DNA of 64,000 nt, from contig CAJJDN010000038.1 of the NCBI GenBank assembly GCA_905182985.1, forward strand, positions 142,258-206,257, written 5' to 3'. A program made the position numbers and the translations under genes. Source of the stretch: Paramecium sonneborni. Lineage: Eukaryota; Ciliophora; Oligohymenophorea; Peniculida; Parameciidae. Below the pieces are notes generated by a model. It was not told the origin of the DNA, ran no database searches, and saw nothing but the letters and a program-made list of their open reading frames with translations. Shown here in pieces: positions 23,565 through 36,346 of this stretch. Within the stretch, counting starts at the first letter, position 1. Each line of letters begins with the position of its first letter.

Positions 23565-24343
23565 TCAACTATGCTGCCCTAATTCATATTCTATCTAAGA
23601 ATTCAACCGATAAAGAGGTATAGGCAATAATTAATTGTAATTATTTTCTGATTCCTCTGATATTCCTACTCCTAATTTATCTTCCTCGAAAAATGTATTT
23701 GTATCAATTATTGAATATGATTTCTCATAATTTATTGGTCTCATTCCACTTTCACTTGACATCTCTTCTATTTTCACTAGAGGAGTTGTTATTGTTTAAT
23801 TTGCTTCTTTTTAAGACATTACAGAAAAAACTGACACAAGAGTCAAAAGTGCAAGACTTATTTTACCTAATCTAGATCCACGACCTAATTGCTACAAAAT
23901 TGATAATTAATTTCTTATTTTTTAACTCTTATTTGTTAGTTTATTATGTTTCTCTTGAAGTTCTTCCAATTATTTTTTCAATTCACAATTATAGTCTAAT
24001 TCTTTTTGAGCTTGAAACTCTAATTAATGTAACTATTGTTTTTTTCTATCTCTTGAATTTTAAGCGCTTATCCTATTGCGTATCATCTATATTGTTTTCT
24101 TATCATTCTCTCTTAATGGATCCTCTTCTTCCTTCTTTCTCTTTATTTTCTTACTGCATAACACCATTTCAGATTCATCTTTCTGCTTTCTTTATTTTGC
24201 TTTCTCTCTTCTCATTGTTCGCTTCATCTTTTCAACAAGCTTTTAGAAATCTTAAAATAATTTAAATGACTTATCTTACTTTATGGATTTGATTTTTGCA
24301 TTTCTAATAATCCCTTCTCAGTTGTTTATAAGGTTTCACTCAT
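23565..24343 (-). CDS. bZIP transcription factor with a hydrophobic segment after the zipper
   Basis: Starts MSETLQTTEKGLLEMQ at 24343. Basic region IRNRISAQNSRDRKKQQL followed by a long zipper (LEFQAQKELDYNCELKKQLE), then, after about 40 residues, a hydrophobic run ISLALLTLVSVFSVM and a C-terminal acidic/polar tail of about 85 residues. Order basic region, zipper, hydrophobic segment, tail resembles membrane-anchored bZIP factors (ATF6/CREB3 type), but at 15 residues the segment is short for a full membrane span. One 29-nt intron at 24251-24279; product 249 residues. Converges with the polymerase gene, 81 bp apart. bZIP call firm; membrane anchoring speculative. Confidence 0.85.
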
Positions 24344-25038
24344 ATAATCGAATAATTCTTGTTAGCTAGTGCTCATTTAACAAAGATTTATATTATTTTA
24401 TTGTATTAAAAACGATTAATTTTCTTCGCTTAATACACCAACTTCGCAAATTAACTGCAATCTAATATTATTCTTTTAAATTAATTAAATACATTATTTT
24501 TATTCATTTATTAACAAGCATTCTTATCTAATCCACTCATCATGATTGTAATATTTCAAAATATCATACTTTCATGTCTTTTCACTAAATTTCGTTTTTT
24601 ATTATTATTTACATAATTTCTAAATAAAACTAAAAAAAATGGTTTGTTTCTGAAATTCGTAATCGTTTTTACATTATAATTTTAGAAACTGAAAACATAC
24701 ATGAAATAATATACAATACTAAAAAAAAGTAAAAATAAACATTGTATCAAATATCTTGATAAATGTGCACTATCAACTTTGATATTTTTGCACATAGCAA
24801 GAAATAATAAATAGAACCAATTATTATTGAATATGGAGGTTAAAAAATAAAAGAAAAAAGTTCTTTATTTTGATTGCTATGATAAAGTAAATTAATTAAC
24901 TTGTAATTTTGAGAATATAAGAGATGAACTTAGCAAGGTAATAGTAATTGAATAGAAAGAGATTTGAAGATCAAGTATTTAGAATAGGGGAATTATAAAT
25001 TTTTGATCGTTTTTCAATTATTAATATATAATATATTC
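24344..25038. other. Intergenic, with one possible small plus-strand frame
   Basis: AT-rich and mostly empty. A plus-strand frame at 24833-24967 would encode 44 residues starting MEVKKQKKKVLYFDCYDK; it is charged and could be a small gene or a first exon, but has no further support. Confidence 0.3.
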
Positions 25039-25850
25039 ATGAGGACACTAATTCTCACAATGCTAATTTGCTTTGGTGCTTCATAAATGTTGAGAGGTTC
25101 ACCAAAATTGTTGATTGAAGAAGAACAAGGTAAATGAGATAATTTAGAAAAGCAATCTTTGAAGCTGAATAAGAAGATTAAAGTTTTTATGTTGGAAAAG
25201 ATGATATTTCAGCAGAAACCCTTTAAGGAGAATAAAATCAAGAGGTTGAAGCTAGTTTGGCAGTGTTTAAGAGCGATGATACACCAATGGTTTATATTGA
25301 AGAATCAATTGATTCAAGTAATAAATGTGGTTAACTTAAGACTAACAAGATGGTTTTGAGTAGTAGGAATCTTTGAAGATTGAAAAAATAGAAGATTAAG
25401 TGTAGTAAGAATTAAAGTGATCATAAAGAGCTCAAGACTTATAGGAAGCAATACCAGATTCAGCAAATTATGTTGATAAGGCAATATCTTTAGATGGAGA
25501 TGCTGAAGTAGAAACTATTAACAATCCTTCAACAGATGTGGTGTTAAATGTTGCCCCAAAGACTGAATCTCTTAGCAGTTCTGAAACTAACAAGAAGCAT
25601 GTTTATGTTTACAATCGTAAATAAATTTCAGAATAATTTTAGCTTTGGCTAAGAAACCTTTTGTAGGAATCAAATTCCCACCAATGCCAGTTACCAAAGA
25701 TCATAATTACTTGTCCAATTCTGATACTTTAACAATTAAATTGCCTCCATGGTCAGAACAAAGCAATCACAGAGTAGAAGATGATTTAGAATTCTTCCAG
25801 TTCATTAGACGTATTAAGCAATAAATTATGTAGCATCTGATGTATCAGTT
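25039..25850 (+). CDS. Secreted or vesicle-targeted acidic protein, unknown; frame not fully resolved
   Basis: A clear signal peptide opens the gene (MRTLILTMLICFGASQML). The mature part is acidic and E/Q/S-rich (EAEQEDQSFYVGKDDISAET; VETINNPSTDVVLNVAPK), ending in a more structured block AKKPFVGIKFPPMPVTKDHN and EDDLEFFQFIRRIKQQ. Introns fit at about 25129-25151 (23 nt, ending AAG), about 25319-25341 (23 nt) and 25617-25642 (26 nt). One TGA near 25421 stays in frame unless a 45-nt intron is allowed; sequence error or decay are alternatives. The 3' end is a guess. No family recognised. Confidence 0.45.
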
Positions 25851-25928
25851 AATGAATATTGATCTAATATTATTATATATTCCATTCTTTTTACAAGTTA
25901 AGAATAACAAAACTTATAATAATTAAAT

Positions 25929-28900
25929 ATGCAGCAAGATGACAAAAAGAAAGGTGACTCCACTAAACTTGATACCATTGTAACTATTACAATTTAACTT
26001 AGAAAATTATGAATGGTTTCTCTGATAAGGAATGGAACAACTTAGACAAAATTGAAAGAATTGAACTTACACTTGAAGACTTTGGCAGAATGAATGTCAT
26101 TTATGTTTTCAAAAACTTAAAATCATTAACATTAATTAATGTTGGTATTACTCTTATTGAAGTATTTATTCATTCTTTAAATTAGGGATTAGATGATTTA
26201 AATAGATTAGAAGAATTAAATCTTAATGAAAATTAAATTGTAAAGCTAACTGGTTTAAAAGGAACAACTAATTTAAAAGCCCTCTATATTTCTCATAATG
26301 CTATTCAAAAATTAGAAGGATTAGAATAATTGACTAAATTAGAAACATTATGGCTTTGTGATAATAAAATCGATACAATTTAAAATCTAGATTAATTACA
26401 AAATCTAAAATAACTCTGGTTGGCTGCAAATTCTATCAGCAACTTAAGAACCTCTTTAGATAAATTAAAAAGTTTGTATGATTTAAACATTAGTGGTAAT
26501 AAAATATGCAGTTTCAAAGAAGCTTTGAATTTGAATCGTTTACCAAACCTTAAAGTTTTGGCTTTTTATGATCCTCATTTTGGAGATAATCCTATTTGTA
26601 ATCTTTGTAATTATTAAACCTATGTCCTTTATCATTTAAGAAATATTTTTAAATTAGATACTCTTATGATATCAGATGATTAAAAATCATTTGCAGAAGG
26701 AACTTTCATGAAAAAAAAAATGTATTATAATATGAGAATAAAAACTATGCAGAGAACTTTTTCAACTTTATGTAAATTATTGAAAAAAGGTAAAAAAATA
26801 AAAACTGATTCCTTATGTGAAGATATATCTAATTTAAATATTAAATTAGCTTGGGAATAAGATAAGGAGAAATAATAGATTTTAGAAAATAAGTAAGAAG
26901 AATATGAAAATCAAAATGAGATTTATAATAGCATAAAAAAGAAAGTATATGAGTATTGCAATTAAAGCATACATAAATTAATAACAGAATTAGAAACAGG
27001 AGGTAATATCCGATTGGAAGAAGGAAAAACAAATGAAAAGTGGTATGTTTCTTGTGTTGATCTTATAAACTCAAGATTCCATGCAGAAAACATGGGAAAA
27101 TACGGCATTAAAGATATACAAATAAAAAGAGTTGTAAGAATTCATAATAAATTCATTCGAAATAAATTTGAAGAAAAAATGGAATCATTAGTTGATGTTT
27201 CAAATCAAAGTCACAAAAAGTCTTTAGAGTATCTTTTCTATGGGGTTGATCCTAACTTTCCATCGGAGATATATAATGTAATAGAGGAAGGATTTAGAAG
27301 TTGTCAAGTAAATAAATAAATAATTTAAAGGAGTCTCAATCTATAGGATTAAGTTCTTATACTCCTTTGGTTAATAGTATATTGAGTGCTGATGCTTCAA
27401 GAATTCAGTATCTTTTGAATGGGCAAGAACATCAATAAAAATTAAGTAAAAGATTTATAAAAAGAAGGTATATTTTAAATTAATATTAGATTATATTATT
27501 AAAAATATAATATAATACCACCTGGAGTGATTCTTATTTGTAAAGTTTTAATGATTAAATCAGTAGCAGATTCAAAATATCCTTACTTTAATCCAGAAAA
27601 ACCATGGAGTGAGATGTTTTAAAAATTTCCTGTAGATGGTAAATAATATTAAGATGAATACACTGTTTATAGAGTAATGGAAAATGATCCTAAACATAAA
27701 TTGTGGTTTGTTTTAGATAACAATCTTGTACTGCCTGAATATTTTGCTGAATTTGAATATGTAATGTAATCGCCTCTTTAAAATAAAATTGCTGATTTTG
27801 GATCTGCTTTGGGAGTTCTTGAAACAGAGGAGGATAATTTCATAACTCCTGCAAATATTAATAAATACAAAGATACTTTAAATGATTTGTATAATCAATT
27901 AGCTGATGATTTAAATAGTTATTAATTTGAGAATCTTGAAGAATATCCAACTTATGAATTAAAGGCATAAGATTTAGATAGATCAGAAAGTGCATCTCTT
28001 AAACCTGCTTTAGTTAATTATTTTAAATACTGTTTAAGTAGATCAACACTTTATGAATTAAATCCAAATTTAGTTGGAACTCCAAATTTAAATGAAATCT
28101 TAAAAAACTAAACTTAATTTTTAAATTTAAGTAATTGCTCTGTTTAAGATGTAACATTTGTCAAAGGATAATTTCACACTCTCATACTTAGTTATAATAA
28201 AATTAGCAATATAACAGGTTTGAATGAATTACCAAATTTAGTTAGACTTGATTTATCACATAATGAAATATGTAATCTAAATGGTTTACAAAACTTAAAT
28301 CATTTAGAAGTGTTAGATTTGACTCACAATAATATTACAGATGTTGATTAAATAGTAATTCTAAAATAGAACTAAGCATTGAAATATTTATGCGTTGTTT
28401 TTAATCCAATAAATGAATACAAAGAAACCAGAAAAGAAATAGTTATGATCTTAAATAGTTTGTCATTCTTAGATCATCTTCCTATTACTGAAGAAGATAG
28501 AGAACCTGCAACTAATTAAAAAATATTAATCACTAATGGAATGTTGTAAACCTTCAGCAAAGTTTAGAATGATTGGAAATAGCACATTCAATCAGTTATG
28601 ATTACTCACTAAAAATTAAGTAGTATGAAAGGCTTAGAAGGTCTTGTATAATTGAGACACTTGAATTTAGGTCATAATAAAATCACCTAAATTACATCAA
28701 TCTAGGATTCAGTTCTACTTGAAGAACTTAATTTAGAAAAAAATGCTATTATTTAAATTCAAGAATTAGACAATATGTAATATTTAAAGAAATTAGAATT
28801 AGGTGGCAATAAGATATTTTAGATTGATGGCATATCTAATTTAATTAATCTTATGTAATTGTCTCTTGAAGATAATGCAATTCTTAATCTTAAAGATTTT

Positions 28901-30079
28901 CCAGACTTAAAAAGTTTAATGGAAATTTATTTAGGAAATAATAATATAACAAATTAAAAAGAAGTTAATAACATTAAACATTTATAAAAACTTATCATCT
29001 TAGATTTATCAGGCAATCCTTTTGCTAGAGATACTAATTATAGATCTTATGTACTTTATATTATTCCAAAATTAAAAGTCTTAGATGGAATTTCCATAGA
29101 AGCTTCTGAATAATAGATGGCTAAAAATCTATATACTGGTCGTTTAACTGAAGAGATACTCTTCTCTAGACTTTAAGGTCAGTCTGCCAATAAAATAACA
29201 GAACTTTGTTTACAAAATTGTGAATTAAGAGATTTTGATGATGTTTTTAATGTTTAATCTTTTCCATAGTTAGTAGAATTAGATCTAAGTTAAAATCTAT
29301 TTACATCAACAAAAATGCTAGGATTCTTACCTCAATTAAAAATATTAATATTAGCATCTAATAAGATTGAAACTTTATTATGCCCTACTGATATTAATTA
29401 AAAAAAAGGATTAAATGGATGTTAGTAATTGTAGATTTTAGATGTTTCATAGAATTGTTTGAAAGAATTTAATGGATTGCAATATTGTTTATTAAAAGAT
29501 TTAAAAATTATGAAATGTGAAAAAAATGAAATTATTCGAGTTGACTTTTTGGAAAATCTAAAATAATTAAAAGAATTAGATTTAAATTAAAATAAGGTTA
29601 GATAATTTGATCCATAGTCATTTATTGGATAAAACCCAATTAAATGTTTAAAAATAGATGGCAATGGATTAAAGAATTTTCAGAATATTTAAAAGCTATT
29701 TAAATTACTTGTATAGATTTATTTAAATTTAAGCATCTGTTTGCTAATTCAAATAGAATAAATGATTTGCCAGACATAGAACATTTAGTTGCTCTAACAT
29801 AACTCAAAGAATTAGAACTTGTAGGAAATTCTTTAAGTAGACGACCAGGGTATAGATAAATGGTTTTAAGAAAGTTGCCCACTGTTTTATATCTCGATGG
29901 CAGAGTAAAAAAAAAGATTAATATAAATATAATAGGAAGTAACATAAGAGGAAAGAGAAAGATTAGAACTTGTAGATAGACAGACTGTACTACCGTAAAT
30001 GTAGATTTAATAGTAACCTAATACTAAAGTACCAGTTAAATTAAGTTCAATCAACTTTGATGGAATCTTCAGTAAATGA
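25929..30079 (+). CDS. Large leucine-rich repeat protein, LRRC9-like
   Basis: About 1,334 residues when six introns are removed: 25980-26002, 26162-26185, 27308-27330, 27468-27489, 29711-29733 and 29905-29935 (exon sum divisible by three). It starts MQQDDKKKGDSTKL. The first LRR array (for example LYISHNAIQKLEGLEQLTKL) is followed by a helical block and a region KRVVRIHNKFIRNKFEEKME plus VLPEYFAEFEYV. A second and third LRR array follow (LVRLDLSHNEICNLNGLQNL; LKKLELGGNKIFQIDGISNL) and the end LDGREVTQEERERLE is typical of this protein. The LRR-spacer-LRR layout with these spacer motifs matches vertebrate LRRC9, a protein thought to be cilium-associated. Assignment is by remembered pattern and is fairly strong. 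Confidence 0.82.
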
Positions 30080-30834
30080 AATATAAATTATATATATTTA
30101 AATGAGATTATACAATACTTTAAGATGTGTGTAACTAAAAAATAAATATATATATTTGAAGTTATTGAGCAAATTAAATTGATTTAATAAAAAATTAATT
30201 TCTGGTATACAAACTTTTACAATCATTATAATTTAATGAAAATTTAATATTTATTAATAAAATCTATAGACAATCGACAATAGGTTTCAAAGGATTTTGA
30301 ACTATTGTAAGCTTCACTTTATAGTTGTTTAAAAAACTTTAGTAGATATATGAATTATTTTTACAACCGGCTTGTATTTCTATTAATAATTTTGATTGAG
30401 TATTATTAAATGAATAATTTAGAATTTTTATTATTTTGAAATGCAACTTAATTTTATTTATGTGCATAGAGAATTGAGTATAATATCGTATTTAATATAT
30501 ATTTTATATTCTATATAATTATATTATGATGTGTTTTGTGTGTACTATTATTTTTATGACACCAGTAAACACAAAAAAATTATTTGTTTATCAATTTAAT
30601 GAAGAATTGAGGTGGATTGCAAATTTAAAAACTTATCATTACTGTAATTAGATAATATTTTCAAAAATTGATTGTGAATTGTATAGATGATCATACTTTC
30701 TTCTTTCTGTATGAATTTAAATGAATTCGGATATCGTTCAGTTACTCTACACCCTTTATAGTTGGTATGTTATAGATGATTTCAAAAGATAATTATTTTT
30801 TTATTTTAACAAGGAAATATCCTTTTACTAAGTG
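30080..30834. other. Intergenic, nothing recognised
   Basis: 755 bp, AT-rich, with several short TATATA runs. It holds no reading frame that I trust on either strand. It includes the upstream region of the Myb gene at 30835. Confidence 0.5.
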
Positions 30835-31767
30835 ATGTTTTAACAATTCATTGATGGATTAGGAGACCTGAAGCATAAACCAGTTGCCTTGAAGCAGGTG
30901 AAAAAGATTTTAAAGATTGAAGAAAAAAGTTTACCTAAAAACATAACAAATTACTTTGTAGAATTTACTAAACATACTTCACATAAGTGGTAAAGAAAGG
31001 ATAAAATGATTTTTATTTGGACTACTCTAAAATATTTGGAGAGATAGGGTCGTACAGACTTAAAACCCGTATGAAATTATGTTTAAATTGATTAGAACGA
31101 TGATGATTGGATAGCGTTATCGGAAATTCTTGGAGCCCCTCCAGAGTTGTTAAATTCAAAATGGATTGGAATGCTAAAAACAGATTTGAAATAATCTCCA
31201 TGGACTATAGAAGAGGATGAACTTCTCAAAAAAGTGATGACGCAAAAATTTATTTCTTGGACGCATGTTGCTTTGGAGTATAATCGCATCAGTCCAATTA
31301 TGAGACATGCAAAATAAGTGAGGGAACGATGGAATAATTATTTGGACCCTGATCTAAACAAATTTCCATGGAGTGAATAAGAATAAATACAACTGCTGCA
31401 ATTAGTTTAAAAGCAAGGAAAAAAGTGGTCTGTGATTTCTAAATAAATTAAAGGGAGAACCGAAAACTAAGTCAAAAATGCTTACAATTCTTTGATTAAT
31501 TCCTATAGAAGGAATCATGTAAACTTTTTTTCATTATAAAAATATTAGATGTAAACTCTTGATTCAGATGATATTATTGTTTCTAAATTATTATCTAAAT
31601 TAGATCCACCTCATAAATAAGCCAATGCAAACACTCCTATGATTCAACCATTACCAACCTTTTAATAATAGTTATTAATGTAGGCTTTGTTTATTGAGAG
31701 ATTTAAAAGCATGGCCTTTTTTGCTTAATTACCAGGTTTCTTAGCAGCCCAATAATAACAAAGTTGA
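30835..31767 (+). CDS. Myb-like DNA-binding protein
   Basis: 301 residues with one 27-nt intron at 31069-31095. Two good Myb repeats are seen: SPWTIEEDELLKKVM.. ending RHAKQVRERWNNYLDPD, and FPWSEQEQIQLLQLVQKQGK followed by WSVISKQIKGRTENQVKNAY. The regular tryptophans and the R-T-E-N-x-V-K-N recognition helix are typical of c-Myb-type R2 and R3. Upstream residues (DDDWIALSEILGAPPELLNS) look like a divergent R1. The C-terminal 90 residues are Q/P-rich. A nuclear transcription factor or, in the CDC5/SNAP style, a complex component. Family call is firm. Confidence 0.88.
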
Positions 31768-32431
31768 TATCTATTTATTGTATGTGAATATCATTATTAA
31801 CTATATTTATCTATTATATTCCAAATCTTAATGGAAATAGCTTAATATAAGTTAAACAATCACCTTCTTTGAATATTTAGTAAGCTTTCTTTTTTGAATA
31901 ATTTTCAGAATTCGTGTGCATCAACTATTAAACTCAAAGATGCTGAGTTTATTAATTTTTACATTAGTTGAATCTATATAAAGTTATCTATTTCTAAATC
32001 TTTTCTCCTAAGTGAAATATAGAAGAGAATAAATATGATTTCTCAATTCAGGTGATAATGCTATAAAAAAATATTAAACTTGTAAATTCCATTAATTGAT
32101 TAACTATAAAGTTATTAATCACTCAATAATATCAAAAAGCTGACATTAGTGACCCTGATGTAATTATTCAATAAGATACGAAACATGACATAATTCAAAA
32201 TTAATTATATATAAAATTATATTGTCAATTAAAACTCAATTATAATCTTCAAATCAGAAATACTAATTCTTTACAAAATATTGAACTTTAAAATTGTAAA
32301 ATATTTTCTTCATGCTCAAATTTTAGATTATTTAAATTACTTATTTTTTTCTAATTAAAAATACTCCAAACAAAATAAATCAATTATCATCAGATAATAA
32401 TTTCTCAGACATTCTTTGATATTTAAATATT
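31768..32431. other. Intergenic, nothing recognised
   Basis: 664 bp of AT-rich sequence between the Myb gene and the coiled-coil gene. No supported frame, RNA gene or repeat seen. Confidence 0.5.
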
Positions 32432-33434
32432 ATGCAATAACAGACTGCCAAGTTCATGGAAATTTTGCCCAATTATGACTAGCTTAGAATAAACGAGCTG
32501 AAGCTAATAGAACAAGAATAATACTATATAAGTTAATTGAAAGAGCAGAGGGAGAGGGTACAATTATATTGAATTGAATTCAGATGGAAGTTTTAAAACA
32601 AGAATTCCTTAAGAAAGATTAAACTATCACAGATTTGCAAATTCAAAATCAAAAATTCAGAGAAGATCTAAATAAAATGAGACTGATTTTGTAGGAATAG
32701 ATTAAACATGTAGAGAAAGAAAAACAAAGAACAAAAAAAAACAATTAAGAAAGAGACCAATTAATGAATGATATCTAAGAGTTAAGAGATCTAGTATAGC
32801 ATTTAAGGGAAGAGAATGATAATTTGAATGTACATTAAATAAATAATTTAGTCGTTACATTTAGAATAATAACGATAATTTGAAGATTAAGTTCTACAAT
32901 AATAAATTCAAAACGAACAATTAAAAACTGAAATTTAAAAATTAGATCACTTACTTTTTGGAACTGAGCCACTGAAAGCTGAAAACATAAAATTGAAGGA
33001 GGAAATTAAAGACTATAAAATTGAAAAAAAAAAATTTTTTAATGAAATGAGATAGAGCAAAATGGAAATCAATTAGCAATTAGATGAATTTAAATTAGTA
33101 ATTTAGGATTAACATAATGAAATTGCTAAATTATAACAATATAAAGAAATCAATAATTAGTTAAAACAAAATCAATAAGAATTTGAATATCAATTTTAAC
33201 TGCTCAATTAGGAAAATATTGATTTAAAATTTGAATTAAAAAGATTTTATGATAAAGAGGAGAGTGAAATTAAAATGAAATCTGAGATTGATAGGGTAAG
33301 AATAAAATAAATAAAATTAGGTGAGATAAGATTTGATTTCAGTTAGAAATTAAGAAGTTGAAAAATTAAATGAATTATTTAAAGGAATATTTTAAAGAAG
33401 CAGTTTAGAATAATCGAGAGAAAAATTCATATGA
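32432..33434 (+). CDS. Long coiled-coil protein
   Basis: 309 residues; three introns at 32558-32583 (26 nt), 32830-32851 (22 nt) and 33296-33320 (25 nt). Starts MQQQTAKFMEILPNYDQL. Almost the whole chain is a coiled coil (MEVLKQEFLKKDQTITDLQI; ELRDLVQHLREENDNLN; KAENIKLKEEIKDYKIEKKK), with few helix breakers. No other domain. A cytoskeletal, basal-body or vesicle-tether role would fit but is inference. Clean frame and intron sizes support a real gene. Confidence 0.72.
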
Positions 33435-33683
33435 AATATATTTATTTTATGATTTTAATTTTGAAATATATATAGATTAATTATTTAAGTTTATTGTTCT
33501 TCAATTTCACATATTAAAGAAATAAAAAATGAATAATAGAAAAAATTAGTAATTTCTAGATTTGATTTATTAAAATAAAATGAAACAGCATAACATTAAG
33601 TTTTTAGTATAATATTAAATGATTATCCCCATTTGATTAAATATTATTATATTAAAATATTAATGTACGATTTTTTATTAATT

Positions 33684-34075
33684 TCAATCAAATAAGCCAC
33701 CCATATCAACATCTTCTTCTGGTTCTTCAACTTTTTTAACTTCTTTTACAGGTTCAGACTTCTTAGCTTCTGCTGCAACAGGTGTAGCTGTAGTTTATGT
33801 TACTGGTGCACTTCCCGCATTTCCGCTACTTCCATGTAATAAATCTCCAATTTTTTTCCCTTTTAATGCCTTTTCAAAAACCTTTGTCCAAATTGGTTCA
33901 ACTCTCAAATTAGCTGCTTTAACGATCTTAGCTAATTTAGTAGCATCAATCTGATTTAGATAGATTCATGTACATCTTGATTATCTTCATACAAGATGAG
34001 AGCGGCATATGTACATGCTGCCTCTGAAGTAGCTTAATCTGCAATTGGTCTTGTGTCTTTTGCTGCTTTTGCCAT
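33684..34075 (-). CDS. RPLP1: Acidic ribosomal protein P1 (large-subunit stalk)
   Basis: 122 residues with one 23-nt intron at 33951-33973. The N-terminal dimerisation domain (SEAACTYAALILYEDNQD then DATKLAKIVKAANLRVEPIW), the alanine-containing hinge and the acidic conserved tail EEDVDMGGLFD are all present. The tail binds elongation factors on the ribosome stalk. P1 rather than P2 is indicated by the YAALIL and RVEPIWTKVF region. Small, well-formed, expected to be highly expressed. Divergent from the zinc-binding gene. Confidence 0.93.
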
Positions 34076-34513
34076 TCGATTTAAAAAATATTAATTAAAA
34101 AGATATAAATTTTTATGCATACTTATTACTTTCTTTTTCATATAACCCTCCTAAATTAAGAATTTAATCATTTTGAAACACTCATTACCCTGATATTCTA
34201 AATTTTTTATCAACATTAATGTTTTACATTCAAATAATTTATAGGTTATTTATTTTAAATATAACTCTTAAACCTATTCTAATATTGAAGAACATTTCAT
34301 TTATTAATTCCTTATATACTAACTTTAGAATTAATCATAACTTTAAAAATTTTTAATTTTCCAAAATTTTTTATTTAAGTTCATTTATAAAATTCAATAG
34401 TGTTTCTACATATATCTAATAATAAATTCTTAATGATTAAAACTTCATTACAACTAATTTTTTGTATTTGGGCAATATTATTATACAATTTTTAATACAT
34501 TTTAATATTAACA
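34076..34513. other. Divergent intergenic region between RPLP1 and a zinc-binding gene
   Basis: 438 bp, AT-rich. It must contain the promoter for the ribosomal protein gene, but I see no distinct motif. Confidence 0.4.
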
Positions 34514-34856
34514 ATGAATTAATTTATACTGCCTTATTGCCCAAAATATCATCAATTAAAATGGAAAAGTTAAATGATTCAAAGTTGTTTGATTTGCTTC
34601 AAAACTAAAAAGGGATCGCAATATTATTGTCCAGAATGCAAATAAGGAGTTTGTAATGAATGTATTAAACCTCCTCTTGATGGATTTTATTGTGGTGGAA
34701 ATCATAGGTAGTTTGGATAATCTATTTAGAATGCAATTTATGAGTAATTTGCCACATCATTCATGTGATATATGTGGGAAATCAATTTCATAAGCATATT
34801 CATGTAGAGCATGTGATTTTGATATTTGTGAAAATTGCAGATAACTTGATGATTGA
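34514..34856 (+). CDS. Small cysteine/histidine-rich zinc-binding protein
   Basis: 106 residues with a 22-nt intron at 34708-34729. Starts MNQFILPYCPKYHQLKW, whose Cys-x-x-x-His start is typical of ciliate zinc fingers of the ZZ/C1-like kind. Further Cys pairs: CLICFKTK, YYCPECKQGVCNECI, CGGNH, HSCDICGK, YSCRACDFDICENC. These give at least four zinc sites, the last one in the style of C1/DC1 fingers. Function unknown; likely protein-protein or ubiquitin-related contacts. Confidence 0.72.
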
Positions 34857-35289
34857 TTTGAATGTACGCAAAGCTTTTTAATTATTGTTTAAATTAATTC
34901 TTACCATTAAAGTTCATTTAATGTAAAAATTATTACAATTTGAGAAAGTTTCAAATTGTAAAAAAAATAAAATTGTAATTTAAATGAGCAATAAAATTAA
35001 TATTGCAATCAATTTTTTTTAGATTTTATATTGATTACTATTGATATTAATAAAATATATTAATTAGAACGTTGTTATTATAATAAATTTGTAAATAGAT
35101 TAGATTATTTATATAAATTTGTTTCTATTTTCTCACAAGTTTAAGGAGTATGAGATACAATAAAAATTTTAATTTGCTTTTAGATTTCATATTTTAATGA
35201 GGGAATTCTGGTGTTTGTTCAAAATCAAAATGAAAAAAATTAAGTAAGCAATAAAATGTGTTTAATTAAACTATTAAGAATCTATAATT

Positions 35290-36262
35290 ATGAGTATAAT
35301 AAATTATTGAATAATAGACAAATTCGTAAAATTATTTGAGGAATTTCAAACTTCAATAACTAGCCCAATATCAAACAAATTATTTAAAAGAAAAATCTGA
35401 ATAAATTTAGAGTTTAAAAATTTATATAAGCAAATAAGTGACAAAATTTCAAGTAATTGATGAGCCAATTTAAATACTGATTTTGAAGACCACTTCATTT
35501 GTGTAACAGATGAAGAATATTGTAGTTTATTACTTTATTAGAGAATCATCATTTTTCTGGATCATAAATGTTGGAAAAAAAGAATGAATTAGGCAGAAAT
35601 TAAAATGTATAAACAATATCCTTAAGATTATGATTTCTACTAAAAAACATAGCACCTAAATATAAAAAAGATTTGTGATTTAAAAATCTTTAATTCCACG
35701 AAAAATCTTGCTGTATTAAGAAGTTTTAGGGAGATTTTTTATTTAAAAATAACTTAAAACCTTAAATGAATAATTTAAGTAAAATAAACAAAAAAAATAT
35801 AGATTTTGTATTTAATGGTGATAAAAAATACTAATGAATTAGGTCATAAAAGATCACTTTTTTTGAATTTAAAATAATTTTAAAGAATATGAGTAATAAT
35901 TACTCGAATAGGATCAAAATGTAGAATAAATTGTTGATATAATTTAGCTATCATAAAGTAATAGTTTTAAATTAAAATTTGCCTAAAAACATTCATTAAT
36001 TTTAAACAAGAACTTGACATTCTTTAGCTAAAGTGTCTCAAAGACTCTTAAAATATATCATTTAATGAATTAAATGGTAAATGATATTAGTAATTATCCA
36101 TGAGAAATTTTGGTCTTCTTTTTGCTAAAACTTCTTTTTAAGTAGTAAAGCCATCAAGTATCAACCAAAAAGTAAAATTAGAAAACCTAAATCTTAAATT
36201 TAAATTTTCAAAATTAATATATATCATAGAATTTATTTAGCATCTAAACCAGTATTCAAGAT
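35290..36262 (+). pseudogene. Broken plus-strand gene, protein-like segments in several frames
   Basis: Four neighbouring stretches read as ordinary Paramecium protein but in different frames: LQQLAQYQTNYLKEKSEQI.. to about 35595, MNQAEIKMYKQYPQDYDFYQ at about 35583-35770, FKEYEQQLLEQDQNVEQIV to NQMVNDISNYP (about 35880-36100), and SMRNFGLLFAKTSFQVVK.. to about 36262. Some shifts may be introns (a GTAAAATAA..ATATAG candidate lies near 35780), but TGA codons remain. This suggests a decayed gene or local indels. It converges on the ESCRT-III gene. Confidence 0.4.
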
Positions 36263-36346
36263 GATTCTATAAAAAATTTAGCTTCTAGAAGATAGAAAAT
36301 ACTTAAAAAAAATGATATTTATGATTATTCTCTGATAGAATAAAAA

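Noticed and set aside
23900..24265. Plus-strand hydrophobic open frame of 121 codons
   Set aside because: It is the complement of the bZIP gene; K/E/R codons read backwards give F/L/S-rich sequence that mimics a membrane protein.
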